NCBI GenBank assembly: GCA_014871545.1
Contig: WGSR01000010.1
Coordinates: 1-17,491, forward strand
Reading direction: 5' to 3'
DNA: 17,491 nucleotides
DNA from: Collinsella sp.
Lineage (GTDB): Bacteria > Actinomycetota > Coriobacteriia > Coriobacteriales > Coriobacteriaceae
The translations under genes were made by a program, and so were the position numbers. This document shows positions 6,540-14,036 of this stretch, piece after piece. Below the pieces are notes generated by a model, which saw only the letters and a list, made by a program, of their open reading frames with translations, was not told the DNA's origin and did no database searches. The number at the start of each line of letters is the position of its first letter. Position 1 is the stretch's first letter.

Positions 6540-7670
6540 CTATTGCCGCTTGGGCTTGCGAGCGATAAGGCTTCTAGCTGCGTCGATGGTGAGAAGCGTC
6601 AGGGCAAAGACGATGCTAATGACGGTACCCGTGACGATACATATAACTGCCGGGCTGTTTTGGCTGACCAGTTTGTTTGCGAGCAACGTATTGAAGACGG
6701 GACGCCACAGGCTACTGGTGAGCGACTGCATCACATAGAAACCGAGCGTGGCGGTCGATAAGGTGACGATGGCACCTGCAGTCCGCGGATTGTCTGAGGC
6801 ACTGCGTCGGGTTGCCGCAAAGAGCAAGGAGGCGGCAGCGAGAGCAAACGAGACCAGCGAGGTCGATTTGTAGGAGAGGGTTGCCATCGCCGTGAGGTTG
6901 CCGGTGAAGGAGAGCTCGCCTTCCAGGATGGTGACGAATGCCAAAACCGCTGCGAGCGACCGCGTGCCTAAGGCGCCCGCCCTGTCCGAATCCATGGCGT
7001 CGGTTACGTCGCGGAGCAGCCCGCCGATCAAAAACGCGATTACGTACGTGGCGGCGCTCATGAACTTTTGGAGCCAAGAAAACTCGCCGGCGCTTGTCGC
7101 ACTCATAGCGGCTAAATACCCGTTAACAACAAATGCGAGGATGCCAACGGCGATGACCGTCGTCTTGTAGGTTTTCTGGGGGAGTCGACTCTTAGCCAGT
7201 CCAAACCATGTCGCCATGAAGACCGTGGCGGCATAGACCCAGATAAACTCAAGGCCTAGCGTGTACCAGTAGTGCGTATTGAGGGTAACATCGGGAATGG
7301 GTGAGACGACCGTGGACCACGCGAGCGCCACGAGGCAATAAAACGCAGTGGGCATAATGACCTTGCCAAGGCGCTGCGCCGTCCGTTGCATTTGCGACTT
7401 CCACGTTGCTCCACCGTCCCAAGCACGCGCGGCCGAAGCGATGAGAAAATAGCCCGAGATCATAAAGAAGACCTCGTTGGCCCAGCAGCCAAGCAAGTTA
7501 ATAAAACCGAGCGCGCCGGAATAGGGGAATATCGCAAGTGGGGCATATTCCACGGCGCCGACGCAGACGGCTTGGAAGGTCCACTGAAAGGTGTGGAACA
7601 CCGCGATGCCGGCGACCGCGACCAAACGCAGCGCTTCGATGGGTATGTTGCGTGCGGCTTTGGGCTGCAT
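6540..7670 (-). CDS. Membrane acyltransferase, acyltransferase family 3 (OafA-like)
   Basis: A 376-residue integral membrane protein with roughly ten hydrophobic segments. The N-terminus RNIPIEALRLVAVAGIAVFH contains the Arg (R15) and His (H26) typical of acyltransferase-3 proteins. It is followed by the family hallmark NEVFFMISGYFLIASAARAW. Such proteins transfer acyl groups, usually acetyl, from cytoplasmic donors to surface sugars, and O-acetylation of the glycopolymer made by the neighbouring glycosyltransferases is the likely job. The acceptor cannot be told from sequence. The start at 7670 is supported by GAAAGGA about 5 bases upstream on the minus strand. A TATAAT box lies about 40 bases upstream. 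It is divergent from the glycosyltransferase gene at 7783 and upstream of the GlfT1-like gene on its own strand. Confidence 0.9.
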   Translation of the reverse strand: MQPKAARNIPIEALRLVAVAGIAVFHTFQWTFQAVCVGAVEYAPLAIFPYSGALGFINLLGCWANEVFFMISGYFLIASAARAWDGGATWKSQMQRTAQRLGKVIMPTAFYCLVALAWSTVVSPIPDVTLNTHYWYTLGLEFIWVYAATVFMATWFGLAKSRLPQKTYKTTVIAVGILAFVVNGYLAAMSATSAGEFSWLQKFMSAATYVIAFLIGGLLRDVTDAMDSDRAGALGTRSLAAVLAFVTILEGELSFTGNLTAMATLSYKSTSLVSFALAAASLLFAATRRSASDNPRTAGAIVTLSTATLGFYVMQSLTSSLWRPVFNTLLANKLVSQNSPAVICIVTGTVISIVFALTLLTIDAARSLIARKPKRQ

Positions 7671-7710
7671 GACGTCCTTTCTTATCGGTTTGCCTCTGCG
7701 AGCTCCATAG

Positions 7711-7716
7711 ATTATA
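7711..7716 (-). promoter_or_regulatory. Candidate -10 box (TATAAT) of the acyltransferase gene
   Basis: Perfect TATAAT on the minus strand, 40 bases before the acyltransferase ATG in the 112-bp divergent gap. No good -35 was seen at 16-18 bases upstream. No convincing promoter for the plus-strand gene at 7783 was recognised in this gap. Confidence 0.45.
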
Positions 7717-7782
7717 TAAACGCCCGCTAGCGCGCTGACCCTTTGATACCATGAAACGACAGGTATTTCCTAAGGAGCACAT

Positions 7783-8886
7783 TTGTCTACTAACGCCTCT
7801 GGCAGCCCTGTTCTGTCGCTGCTTATTCCCATTTACAATGTTCAGCGCTACCTGCGCGAGTGCCTCGATTCCGCCCTGGCGCAGACGTTCAAGGACATCG
7901 AGATCATCTGCATTAACGACGGGTCGACCGACAACTCGCCGGCGATTATCCGCGAGTATATGGAGCGCGATGGGCGCGTCAAGATGATCGACAAGGCCAA
8001 CAGCGGCTACGGCGACTCGATGAACCACGGCCTGGAGATGGCGCGTGGCAAGTACGTTGGCATCTTGGAGTCCGATGACTTTATGGCGTCCGACGCACTC
8101 GAAAAGCTTGTCTCGGCCGCCGATAGCAATAATGCCGACTTCGCGAAGGCGAACTTTGATTTCTACTGGTCTAAGCCCGAGGAGCGCCGCTCGCTGCACG
8201 AGATGTTTAAAGCCAAGGACTGTGGCAAGCCAGTGCACCCGAGCGATACGACGCAGTTCTTTAAGCAAAAGCCGTCGATTTGGTCGGCCGTGTACCGTCG
8301 CGATTTTCTTGAGCGCAACGGCATTAAGTTCCTGCCGACTCCGGGGGCATCCTTTCAGGACACGTCATTCGCCTTTAAGGTGATCGCGTGCGCCGATAAG
8401 GCTGTTTACCTTCATGATGCCGTGTTGTCTTATCGCCAGGACAACGAGAATTCCTCGGTCAATTCTTCGGCTAAGGTCTTTTGCGTCAATACCGAGTATG
8501 CCGAGATTGAGCGTTGGATTCGAGAGGATTATGCCCGCGACCACGCAAGTGATGACGTCGCGCGCATGCTCAAGTTCAATCAGCTCATTAAGTACGATTC
8601 GTACATGTGGAACTACGTGCGCCTGGCGCCTAAGTTCTATAAGGAGTTCCTGGTTCAGATGGCCAAGGAGTTCCAAGCGGCCTTGGACGCCGGGGACTTT
8701 TCGCTTGACGACCTCAAGCCGTGGAAGCGCGCAAATCTCGCTGCCATCCTCAAAGATCCCGAGGGCTGGGTTGACGAGCATCCGAGTTTCGCGACGGATG
8801 GTGCCTTGGGGCGTGCTAAGTATTACGCCTCGGTTGGAGGCCCAGGCGTGGTCGCTGCCTTCCTCATCGAATCGCTGAGGGGGTAG
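7783..8886 (+). CDS. Family 2 glycosyltransferase (unit A of A-B-A'-B')
   Basis: A 367-residue GT-A glycosyltransferase, cytoplasmic or membrane-associated, without evident membrane segments in the catalytic part. Motifs in order: LSLLIPIYNVQRYL (residues 11-24), IICINDGSTD (41-50), the nucleotide-sugar/metal site ILESDD (D98, D99), and an acceptor-side segment KPSIWSAVYRR...FLPTPGASFQD. The start codon is TTG at 7783, supported by AAGGAG (7772-7777) 5 bases upstream. The next gene starts 6 bases after the stop, so the two are co-transcribed. The protein is a close paralogue of the one encoded at 10008. Sugar specificity is unknown; the SGYGDSMN group is often annotated as surface or teichoic-acid-type glycosyltransferase. 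Confidence 0.9.
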   Translation: MSTNASGSPVLSLLIPIYNVQRYLRECLDSALAQTFKDIEIICINDGSTDNSPAIIREYMERDGRVKMIDKANSGYGDSMNHGLEMARGKYVGILESDDFMASDALEKLVSAADSNNADFAKANFDFYWSKPEERRSLHEMFKAKDCGKPVHPSDTTQFFKQKPSIWSAVYRRDFLERNGIKFLPTPGASFQDTSFAFKVIACADKAVYLHDAVLSYRQDNENSSVNSSAKVFCVNTEYAEIERWIREDYARDHASDDVARMLKFNQLIKYDSYMWNYVRLAPKFYKEFLVQMAKEFQAALDAGDFSLDDLKPWKRANLAAILKDPEGWVDEHPSFATDGALGRAKYYASVGGPGVVAAFLIESLRG

Positions 8887-8892
8887 GTCGAC

Positions 8893-9933
8893 ATGGGAGA
8901 GGCCTCGTGTCCTAAAGCTACCATTGTCGTCCCCGTTTACAACTCTGCACGCTCCATTCAGCGATGCCTCGATTCGCTGTTGGCCCAGTCCGAGCGCTCG
9001 ATTCAGGTTGTCTGCGTCAACGACGGTTCGACTGATGATTCGTTGAACGTGTTGCGCCAGATCGCGCAGGCCGACGATCGCGTACTGGTGATTGACCAGG
9101 AAAACGCTGGCGTCTCGTGTGCTCGAAATGCCGGTATCGATGTCGCCGAGGGCGAGACCGTCTTTTTTGTGGACGCCGACGATTACATCGATGCCCGGAC
9201 GGTCGAGCACGTGCTGCATTCCATGGAGTCTGCAGATGCCGAGGCCGCCGTTTTTGGCGGCGTCTGTGAACCTGCCGATGCTGCCCCCAAGCGCGTCCAG
9301 CAACTCATGAGCCCCAAAGCTGGTACCTTCGGCGCCCGTGATCCCCAACTGCTGTTCCATTCGAATGCGCAGCCCTATGCCTGCCGTGCGGCTTTTTCGT
9401 GCGAGCTGCTCAATCGCGAAGGCATTCGCTTCGCCCCCGGTTTGGCTTTGGGCGAGGACGTCGTCTTCCAATTTGCGGCTTATGCGCTTGCCCGTAAGAC
9501 CGTCGTCATGCCGGACAAGTTCTACCACTACGTGATGGAGAGCGAATCGGCGACGCACGAGTTCAACAGTGCCGAGGCTCGTGCCAAAAAGCTTGACGCC
9601 CACATGAGGATGCTCGAGGAGGTCTTGGAGGGCTGGGCGGCCTACGGTCTTTTGGACCTGTGTCCCGGCGAGCTGATAACTTGGTTTTTGGACCTAATTG
9701 TGTTCGACCTGGCGCGCTTGGATGCCGATGACTTCCATCGCGTGGCGGCTCGCGTCAACATGGACCTCGCGACGTTTTTGGGAACGGACTGGGCAGATAT
9801 GCCTGCCAAGGGCGCTGTTTGCCGTGTTGCCCACAAGTTCGTTGCGACGACCTCGGGCGTTTCGATGGCAGACGCCACGCTGTTCTATCTTTCGACTCGC
9901 GGTCTCAAAGCCTGCCTGGAGCGCTTTCTCTAA
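8893..9933 (+). CDS. Family 2 glycosyltransferase (unit B)
   Basis: A 346-residue GT-A glycosyltransferase. Motifs: ATIVVPVYNSARSI (residues 9-22), VCVNDGSTDDS (40-50), ENAGVSCARNAGI (70-82) and the metal site FVDADD (D94, D96, D97). The C-terminal half carries ALGEDVVFQFAAYA, where the E-D of GED is the usual catalytic-base position in such enzymes. The start ATG lies 6 bases after the previous stop, with GAGGGGG overlapping the end of that gene as ribosome site, which indicates translational coupling. It is a diverged homologue of the protein encoded at 11139, with aligned segments such as LMSPKAGTF, GIRFAP..ALGED..F and DLIVFDLARL. Substrates are not predictable. Confidence 0.9.
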   Translation: MGEASCPKATIVVPVYNSARSIQRCLDSLLAQSERSIQVVCVNDGSTDDSLNVLRQIAQADDRVLVIDQENAGVSCARNAGIDVAEGETVFFVDADDYIDARTVEHVLHSMESADAEAAVFGGVCEPADAAPKRVQQLMSPKAGTFGARDPQLLFHSNAQPYACRAAFSCELLNREGIRFAPGLALGEDVVFQFAAYALARKTVVMPDKFYHYVMESESATHEFNSAEARAKKLDAHMRMLEEVLEGWAAYGLLDLCPGELITWFLDLIVFDLARLDADDFHRVAARVNMDLATFLGTDWADMPAKGAVCRVAHKFVATTSGVSMADATLFYLSTRGLKACLERFL

Positions 9934-9976
9934 TTCCAAGCGCTGCCGCCCGCCGCAACTCGGCTGCTAAAATAAC

Positions 9977-9999
9977 CCTGTTACACGCTATTCAACAGG
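9977..9999 (+). promoter_or_regulatory. Small hairpin overlapping the ribosome-binding site of the A' gene
   Basis: CCTGTT (9977-9982) pairs perfectly with AACAGG (9994-9999) around an 11-base loop. The right arm covers the first part of AGGAGG (9997-10002), the ribosome site for the TTG at 10008. Six base pairs is weak, so a regulatory effect is only a possibility. TAAAAT (9968-9973) just upstream could be a -10 box, but no -35 was seen. Confidence 0.3.
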
Positions 10000-10007
10000 A
10001 GGTTCTC

Positions 10008-11126
10008 TTGCAGAACTCTGATACCCCTAAAGTTTCGCTGCTTGTTCCCATCTGCAATGTTGAGCGCTACCTGCGCGAGTGCCTCGATTCCGCCGTGGCG
10101 CAGACGCTCAAGGACATCGAGATCATCTGCATCAACGACGGTTCTACCGATAGTTCGCCAGATATCATCCGCGAGTACATGGAGCGCGACCCCCGTGTAA
10201 AGATGATCGACAAGGCCAACAGCGGCTACGGCGACTCGATGAACCGCGGCCTGGAGATGGCGCGCGGCGAGTACGTGGGCATCCTTGAGTCCGACGACTT
10301 TATGTTTGAGGATTCGCTCCAAAAGCTGGTCGCCAAGGCCGATGCTGAGCATGCCGATGTCGTTAAGGGCGACTTTTACCTGTATTGGTCCACGCCCAGC
10401 GAGCGCCGTGAGCTGTTTGGAATTATCGACGAGCATATGACGGGCGCCGCGTATCGCCCCGTCGATCGCCCGGGCATCTTCTACCGCAAACCTTCTATTT
10501 GGTCGGCTATCTATCGGCGCGAGTTCCTCAATGACAATCAGATTCGGTTCCTTCCCACGCCGGGTGCCTCGTATCAGGACGCAGGCTTTAACTTTAAGGT
10601 TTGGGCTTGCGCCGAGCGTGCCGCGTTTATTGCGGACCCCATTTTGTGCTATCGCCAGGATAACGAGAAGAGCTCCGTTAATTCGCCCAACAAGGTGTTT
10701 TGCGTGTGCGACGAATATGCCGAGATGCAGCGCTTTTTGGACGAGCGTCCCGAGCTCAAGGCTCAACTCCAGGGCATTTTAATGCGCATGAAGGTCGATA
10801 CGTACCGTTGGAATGATGAACGTCTGGTCGATGAACTGCGTGAGCAGTTTTGGAAGAAGGCATCTCCCGAGCTCAAGGCCGACTGGGATGCCGGTCGCTT
10901 TGACCTGTCGCTGTTCGATCCGCGTGGCGAGACCGACTTGCGCCTGATGGTCAAGTCGCCCCGCGCCTATATCGATTCGCGCTTTGACTTTAAGAAGCCG
11001 GGCAAGCTCAATACGTTTAAGCATTACTTTAAGATTGGCGGCCTGCCGCTGGTGTGGCGCGTGCTGACGTATCAGCGCACCTACGGCGACAATCCGCACC
11101 CTGATGACGTTCCCGCCGCACAGTAG
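10008..11126 (+). CDS. Family 2 glycosyltransferase (unit A', paralogue of the gene at 7783)
   Basis: A 372-residue GT-A glycosyltransferase with the same plan as unit A: VSLLVPICNVERYL (residues 9-22, Tyr of PIYN replaced by Cys), IICINDGSTD, ANSGYGDSMN and ILESDD (D96, D97), then KPSIWSAIYRREFL and FLPTPGASYQDAGFNFKV. The start is TTG 10008, with a perfect AGGAGG 5 bases upstream. This gives the same N-terminal length as the paralogue. An in-frame ATG at 9819 lies inside the previous gene and adds 63 residues with no family similarity. It follows the B gene by 74 bases, a wider gap than elsewhere in the cluster, and may be partly independently expressed. Probably the same reaction type as A with different sugar or acceptor. 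Confidence 0.9.
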   Translation: MQNSDTPKVSLLVPICNVERYLRECLDSAVAQTLKDIEIICINDGSTDSSPDIIREYMERDPRVKMIDKANSGYGDSMNRGLEMARGEYVGILESDDFMFEDSLQKLVAKADAEHADVVKGDFYLYWSTPSERRELFGIIDEHMTGAAYRPVDRPGIFYRKPSIWSAIYRREFLNDNQIRFLPTPGASYQDAGFNFKVWACAERAAFIADPILCYRQDNEKSSVNSPNKVFCVCDEYAEMQRFLDERPELKAQLQGILMRMKVDTYRWNDERLVDELREQFWKKASPELKADWDAGRFDLSLFDPRGETDLRLMVKSPRAYIDSRFDFKKPGKLNTFKHYFKIGGLPLVWRVLTYQRTYGDNPHPDDVPAAQ

Positions 11127-11138
11127 GAGCGAGTGATT

Positions 11139-12206
11139 ATGGCTACCCCCAAGATTTCCGTTGTCGTTCCCATCTACAAAGTGGAGGAGTGCCTGGCCTG
11201 GTGCCTGGACTCCCTGCTTGCGCAGGACATGCCTGATTGGGAAGGCGTGCTGGTTAACGATGGCTCGCCGGATGGCTCGCGCGATATTGCGGTTGCTTAT
11301 TGCGAAAAGGACGCGCGCTTTACGCTGGTCGATAAGGAGAACGGAGGCCTGTCGAGCGCGCGCAATGCGGGCATTGCTGCGTCCACGGCGCCTATCGTCG
11401 CGTTTTTGGATTCCGACGACCGCTTTACGCCCGATGCATGCCGCGTGATCGTCGATACCTTTGAGCGCGAGGACTGCGACGTTTTGACCTTTGGCGCGAA
11501 TCCGTATCCGCTGGAGGCGGGGTATCCGTGGCTTAATCGGGTTCTGAGTCCGCGGGACGTTTCTTTTCATGGATATAGTTTCGAATTACTGTTTAAAGAG
11601 GATTCGCGTCCCTTTGTGTGGCGGACTGCCTGTAGCCGGGATTTTCTGGCGAAACACGCTATTCAGTTCGATGAATCTATCAGCTATGGTGAAGATCAGG
11701 TTTTCGAAATGGCGATATATGGTCGTTCGCGAAAGACAACGCTAATTTCGAACAAATTGTACGACTACCGTGTGGCGCGCAAGGGCTCGCTCATGGACAC
11801 CATGCGCTACGATGACGAAACGCGTCTTTTGGAGCACGTAAAGATTTATTCCGCGGTGTTAGCCGACTGGCATCGCGATGACCTTGACGTACGGCATGCC
11901 GATGACCTGGCATACTTTCTGTGTGATTTGGTGCTGTACGATGCAATCAGGTTGCTGGGCACGGACTGCGGAGAAGTATTCGATGCTGTATCTACGGTGC
12001 TCGCTGGTTCCGCTGTGGGGAGCGATGCCGCGCTTACGCAATGTGCTTCTTCTGTTGCTGCTATGGTGCGCGCAGCGCTTGCCAACAAGGCGCCCAGCGC
12101 CCGTGCGTGCAGGAGGCTCATGTTCGATTACGACGTTTTGAGGTCTGGGTTCCTTCGGGCGTGCAAACGCATGGCCGCGAATATCCTGGGAAAGAGAGAT
12201 GTGTAG
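11139..12206 (+). CDS. Family 2 glycosyltransferase (unit B')
   Basis: A 355-residue GT-A glycosyltransferase. Motifs: KISVVVPIYKVEECL (residues 5-19), VLVNDGSPDGS (37-47), ENGGLSSARNAGI and FLDSDD (D91, D93, D94), then SYGEDQVFEMAIYG with the probable catalytic acidic pair. Cytoplasmic face of the membrane is likely. ATG 11139 is chosen because AGGAG (11125-11129) lies 9 bases upstream. GTG 11133, 3 bases from that site, would add two residues. It starts 12 bases after the A' stop, so it is in the same operon. A stretch near 11565-11765 is visibly richer in A/T and uses rarer codons than its surroundings. It is the last gene of the cluster, followed by a probable terminator. Confidence 0.9.
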   Translation: MATPKISVVVPIYKVEECLAWCLDSLLAQDMPDWEGVLVNDGSPDGSRDIAVAYCEKDARFTLVDKENGGLSSARNAGIAASTAPIVAFLDSDDRFTPDACRVIVDTFEREDCDVLTFGANPYPLEAGYPWLNRVLSPRDVSFHGYSFELLFKEDSRPFVWRTACSRDFLAKHAIQFDESISYGEDQVFEMAIYGRSRKTTLISNKLYDYRVARKGSLMDTMRYDDETRLLEHVKIYSAVLADWHRDDLDVRHADDLAYFLCDLVLYDAIRLLGTDCGEVFDAVSTVLAGSAVGSDAALTQCASSVAAMVRAALANKAPSARACRRLMFDYDVLRSGFLRACKRMAANILGKRDV

Positions 12207-12271
12207 ATCGGAGCGGCCATGTCTGTTGTCTAGTTAAACCATCGTCGTCGTTGCGTTTTGCTTGTTGCTGT

Positions 12272-12310
12272 GGCCTGCCCGCGCGTTTTGCTGGGTGGGC
12301 CTTCTTGTCT
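12272..12310 (+). terminator. Probable terminator of the glycosyltransferase operon
   Basis: GGCCTGCCCG (12272-12281) can pair with TGGGTGGGCC (12292-12301) in ten pairs including three G-T wobbles. The loop is CGCGTTTTGC and a T-rich tail TTCTTGTCT follows. It lies 66 bases after the last glycosyltransferase stop. Confidence 0.6.
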
Positions 12311-12387
12311 CGGGTAGAGCGGTGCCCTTTCTACATTTGAATGCGAATGCTAATGCGGCTAGTCAAATATATATTTCGGTTTCAGAC

Positions 12388-12438
12388 TTGAAAACGCTTG
12401 AATTCACCAGTTGCTAGTTTAAAAATAACATATAGATT
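12388..12438 (+). promoter_or_regulatory. AT-rich promoter region of the first wall-repeat gene
   Basis: Two overlapping candidate -35/-10 pairs can be read: TTGAAT (12398-12403) with TAAAAA (12420-12425), 16-base spacer, and TTGCTA (12411-12416) with TAGATT (12433-12438), 16-base spacer. The second would place the start of transcription close to the ribosome site GGAAAGGA (12452-12459). Which is used cannot be decided. Confidence 0.35.
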
Positions 12439-12465
12439 CCGCCGGATTCGTGGAAAGGATGTTCT

Positions 12466-13956
12466 ATGAAAGACGTTCGAAGGAGATGGCGCGGGCTAAA
12501 GGCTTTCGGTTTGGCCGCATTTGCAACTGCCTGCCTTACTTGCGCTCCATTGACCGCAAAAGCAGGACTTATTGGCGGTGTTGGAGGGGGTAGCGCCTCG
12601 GTAGACGAGCCCACGGAATGGTGCGTTGGCGATAACCGTCCGATTTCTTACTGGGGATATGACGGTTGGAACGGCACTCAAAATGAACAGATGTCTGGTC
12701 CTCTTACGCGGTATAGCGTCGAGTGCAATGCTGGGGGGACTGCTCACAGAGATTTTCTAGTAGGCTTAAGCTCTATCGATAAGAGCGCTTCGCGGACCGA
12801 TCCTTCTGGAGTTACATCACGTCCCGCAGGTACATACTATTTCAACAAAGATGGTTTAATGCAGTCCGGACTCGTTCGGTGCGAGGACGGCAACCTTCGC
12901 TATTTCGATCCCGAAACTGGCGCCATGGTCACGAACCAGTGGCATAACGAATACGAAGCTGTCTGGTACTATTTTGGCGCTGACGGGACCGCGGTGTCGG
13001 GCTGGCAGTCTATCGGTGGGGACAAGTATTACTTCTATCCCGAAAACCATGATATGGTATACGGCCGAGTTCAGATTGACGGCAAGAACTACTTCCTGAA
13101 CACCCCTGGTGCCAACGCCGATGGCCGCATGCAGCATAGTGGCTGGTTCTACGACTCCATCTACGGAAAGTGGTCCTATGCGACCTCCGACGGTGAGCTA
13201 TTGACCGGTTGGCATAATCTCGGCGGGGCTTGGTACTATTTCAACGAATCTGGGGTCATGCTGACTGGCTGGATCAACGATTCGGGTACCTGGTACTACA
13301 CTAATGCCTCCGGTGCGATGGTCACTGGCTGGCTCAACATCGGCGGTACGTGGTTCTACCTCGACGGCTCGGGCGCCATGGTCGCTAACAGCTGGCGCAG
13401 CCTCGGCGGCTCCTGGTACTGGTTCGGCGACTCCGGTGCAATGGCCACTGGCTGGTTCTTGGCAGGCGGCTCTTGGTACTATGCGAGCGGTTCGGGCGCC
13501 ATGGCAACCGGCTGGCTCAGCAATGGCGGCACGTGGTATTGGCTCGGAGGTTCGGGCGCTATGGCCTCTAACTCTTGGGCTAACGTTGGTGGAGTTTGGT
13601 ACTGGTTCGACGATTCCGGCGCGATGGCCACCGGCTGGCGTCAGGTCGGCGGCGCCTGGTACTACTTTAGCGGTTCCGGCGCTATGGCTCACGACGCCTG
13701 GGTCGGCGACTACTACCTCCAGTCTTCCGGTGCCATGGCTACGAATGCCTGGGTTGGCTCCTACTATGTCGGCGAGGACGGCAAGTGGATTCCGGGCTAC
13801 GGTTTAGTTTGGTATAAGAACGGTAGCGATGTTTACCATACGCATAAGTGCCGTACCGTTGGTAAGGACGCAAAGGGCTATTCGCAGATCTCTATTCAGG
13901 AGGCCCAGAGGCGTGGCGCTTCACGAGAGTGCAAAAACTGCCAGCAAATTGGCTAG
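12466..13956 (+). CDS. Secreted cell-wall-binding repeat protein with C-terminal His/Cys cluster
   Basis: A 496-residue exported protein. Signal peptide residues 1-33: MKDVRRRWRGLK, a hydrophobic core, then TAKA|G. Residues 34-120 are a short unique region. From about residue 123 to 443 there are around fifteen repeats of about 20 residues of the type GW...GG.WYY...SGAM, the choline-binding/cell-wall-binding repeat family that packs as a beta-solenoid and holds proteins on wall glycopolymers. The last 51 residues change character: VWYKNGSDVYHTHKC...ISIQEAQRRGASRECKNC, with H458, C462, C489 and C492 resembling the small Ada-like metal-binding motif found at the ends of some secreted nucleases and surface proteins. 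No catalytic domain was recognised. GGAAAGGA (12452-12459) lies 6 bases before the ATG. Function beyond wall attachment is unknown. Confidence 0.88.
   Translation: MKDVRRRWRGLKAFGLAAFATACLTCAPLTAKAGLIGGVGGGSASVDEPTEWCVGDNRPISYWGYDGWNGTQNEQMSGPLTRYSVECNAGGTAHRDFLVGLSSIDKSASRTDPSGVTSRPAGTYYFNKDGLMQSGLVRCEDGNLRYFDPETGAMVTNQWHNEYEAVWYYFGADGTAVSGWQSIGGDKYYFYPENHDMVYGRVQIDGKNYFLNTPGANADGRMQHSGWFYDSIYGKWSYATSDGELLTGWHNLGGAWYYFNESGVMLTGWINDSGTWYYTNASGAMVTGWLNIGGTWFYLDGSGAMVANSWRSLGGSWYWFGDSGAMATGWFLAGGSWYYASGSGAMATGWLSNGGTWYWLGGSGAMASNSWANVGGVWYWFDDSGAMATGWRQVGGAWYYFSGSGAMAHDAWVGDYYLQSSGAMATNAWVGSYYVGEDGKWIPGYGLVWYKNGSDVYHTHKCRTVGKDAKGYSQISIQEAQRRGASRECKNCQQIG
12835..13795 (+). repeat. Cell-wall-binding repeats, about 60-63 bp period
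   Basis: Imperfect tandem coding repeats inside the first wall-repeat gene. They are most regular from about 13200 to 13780, where SGAM boxes recur every 20-22 codons and alternate between ATGW and NSW or AW forms. Confidence 0.85.
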
Positions 13957-13982
13957 CACATTACTGAGCTAGTTTTGATTGA

Positions 13983-14010
13983 GGCCCCGTTGCCCTGAAG
14001 CGACGGGGCC
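13983..14010. terminator. GC-rich hairpin between two wall-repeat genes, no T tract
   Basis: GGCCCCGTTGC (13983-13993) pairs with GCGACGGGGCC (14000-14010), eleven pairs with one wobble, loop CCTGAA. No run of T follows on the plus strand and none is clear on the minus strand, so it may be an imperfect terminator or an mRNA-stabilising or attenuating structure. It ends 26 bases before the next ATG. Confidence 0.55.
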
Positions 14011-14036
14011 GCTGCGTGATTGGATACCGTGCTGTT

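Larger units (their letters stand above)
7783..12206 (+). repeat. Tandem A-B-A'-B' duplication of a two-gene glycosyltransferase unit
   Basis: Genes at 7783 (A), 8893 (B), 10008 (A') and 11139 (B') alternate between two glycosyltransferase subtypes. The A to A' offset is 2225 bases and the B to B' offset 2246, as a duplicated unit of about 2.2 kb would give. Counted by eye, the segment around 7846-8086 is about 89% identical to its partner near 10066-10306. It includes a 46-base exact run (7981-8026 and 10200-10245). B and B' are far more diverged. Confidence 0.7.

Noticed and set aside
8365..9603. Long antisense reading frame (412 codons) across two glycosyltransferase genes
   Set aside because: The plus-strand frames carry clear GT2 motifs and ribosome sites. 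The antisense frame has no recognisable domain and is a by-product of high-GC codon use.
9819..10007. 63-residue N-terminal extension of the A' glycosyltransferase
   Set aside because: It overlaps the end of the B gene out of frame. TTG 10008 has a perfect AGGAGG and aligns with the start of the paralogue.
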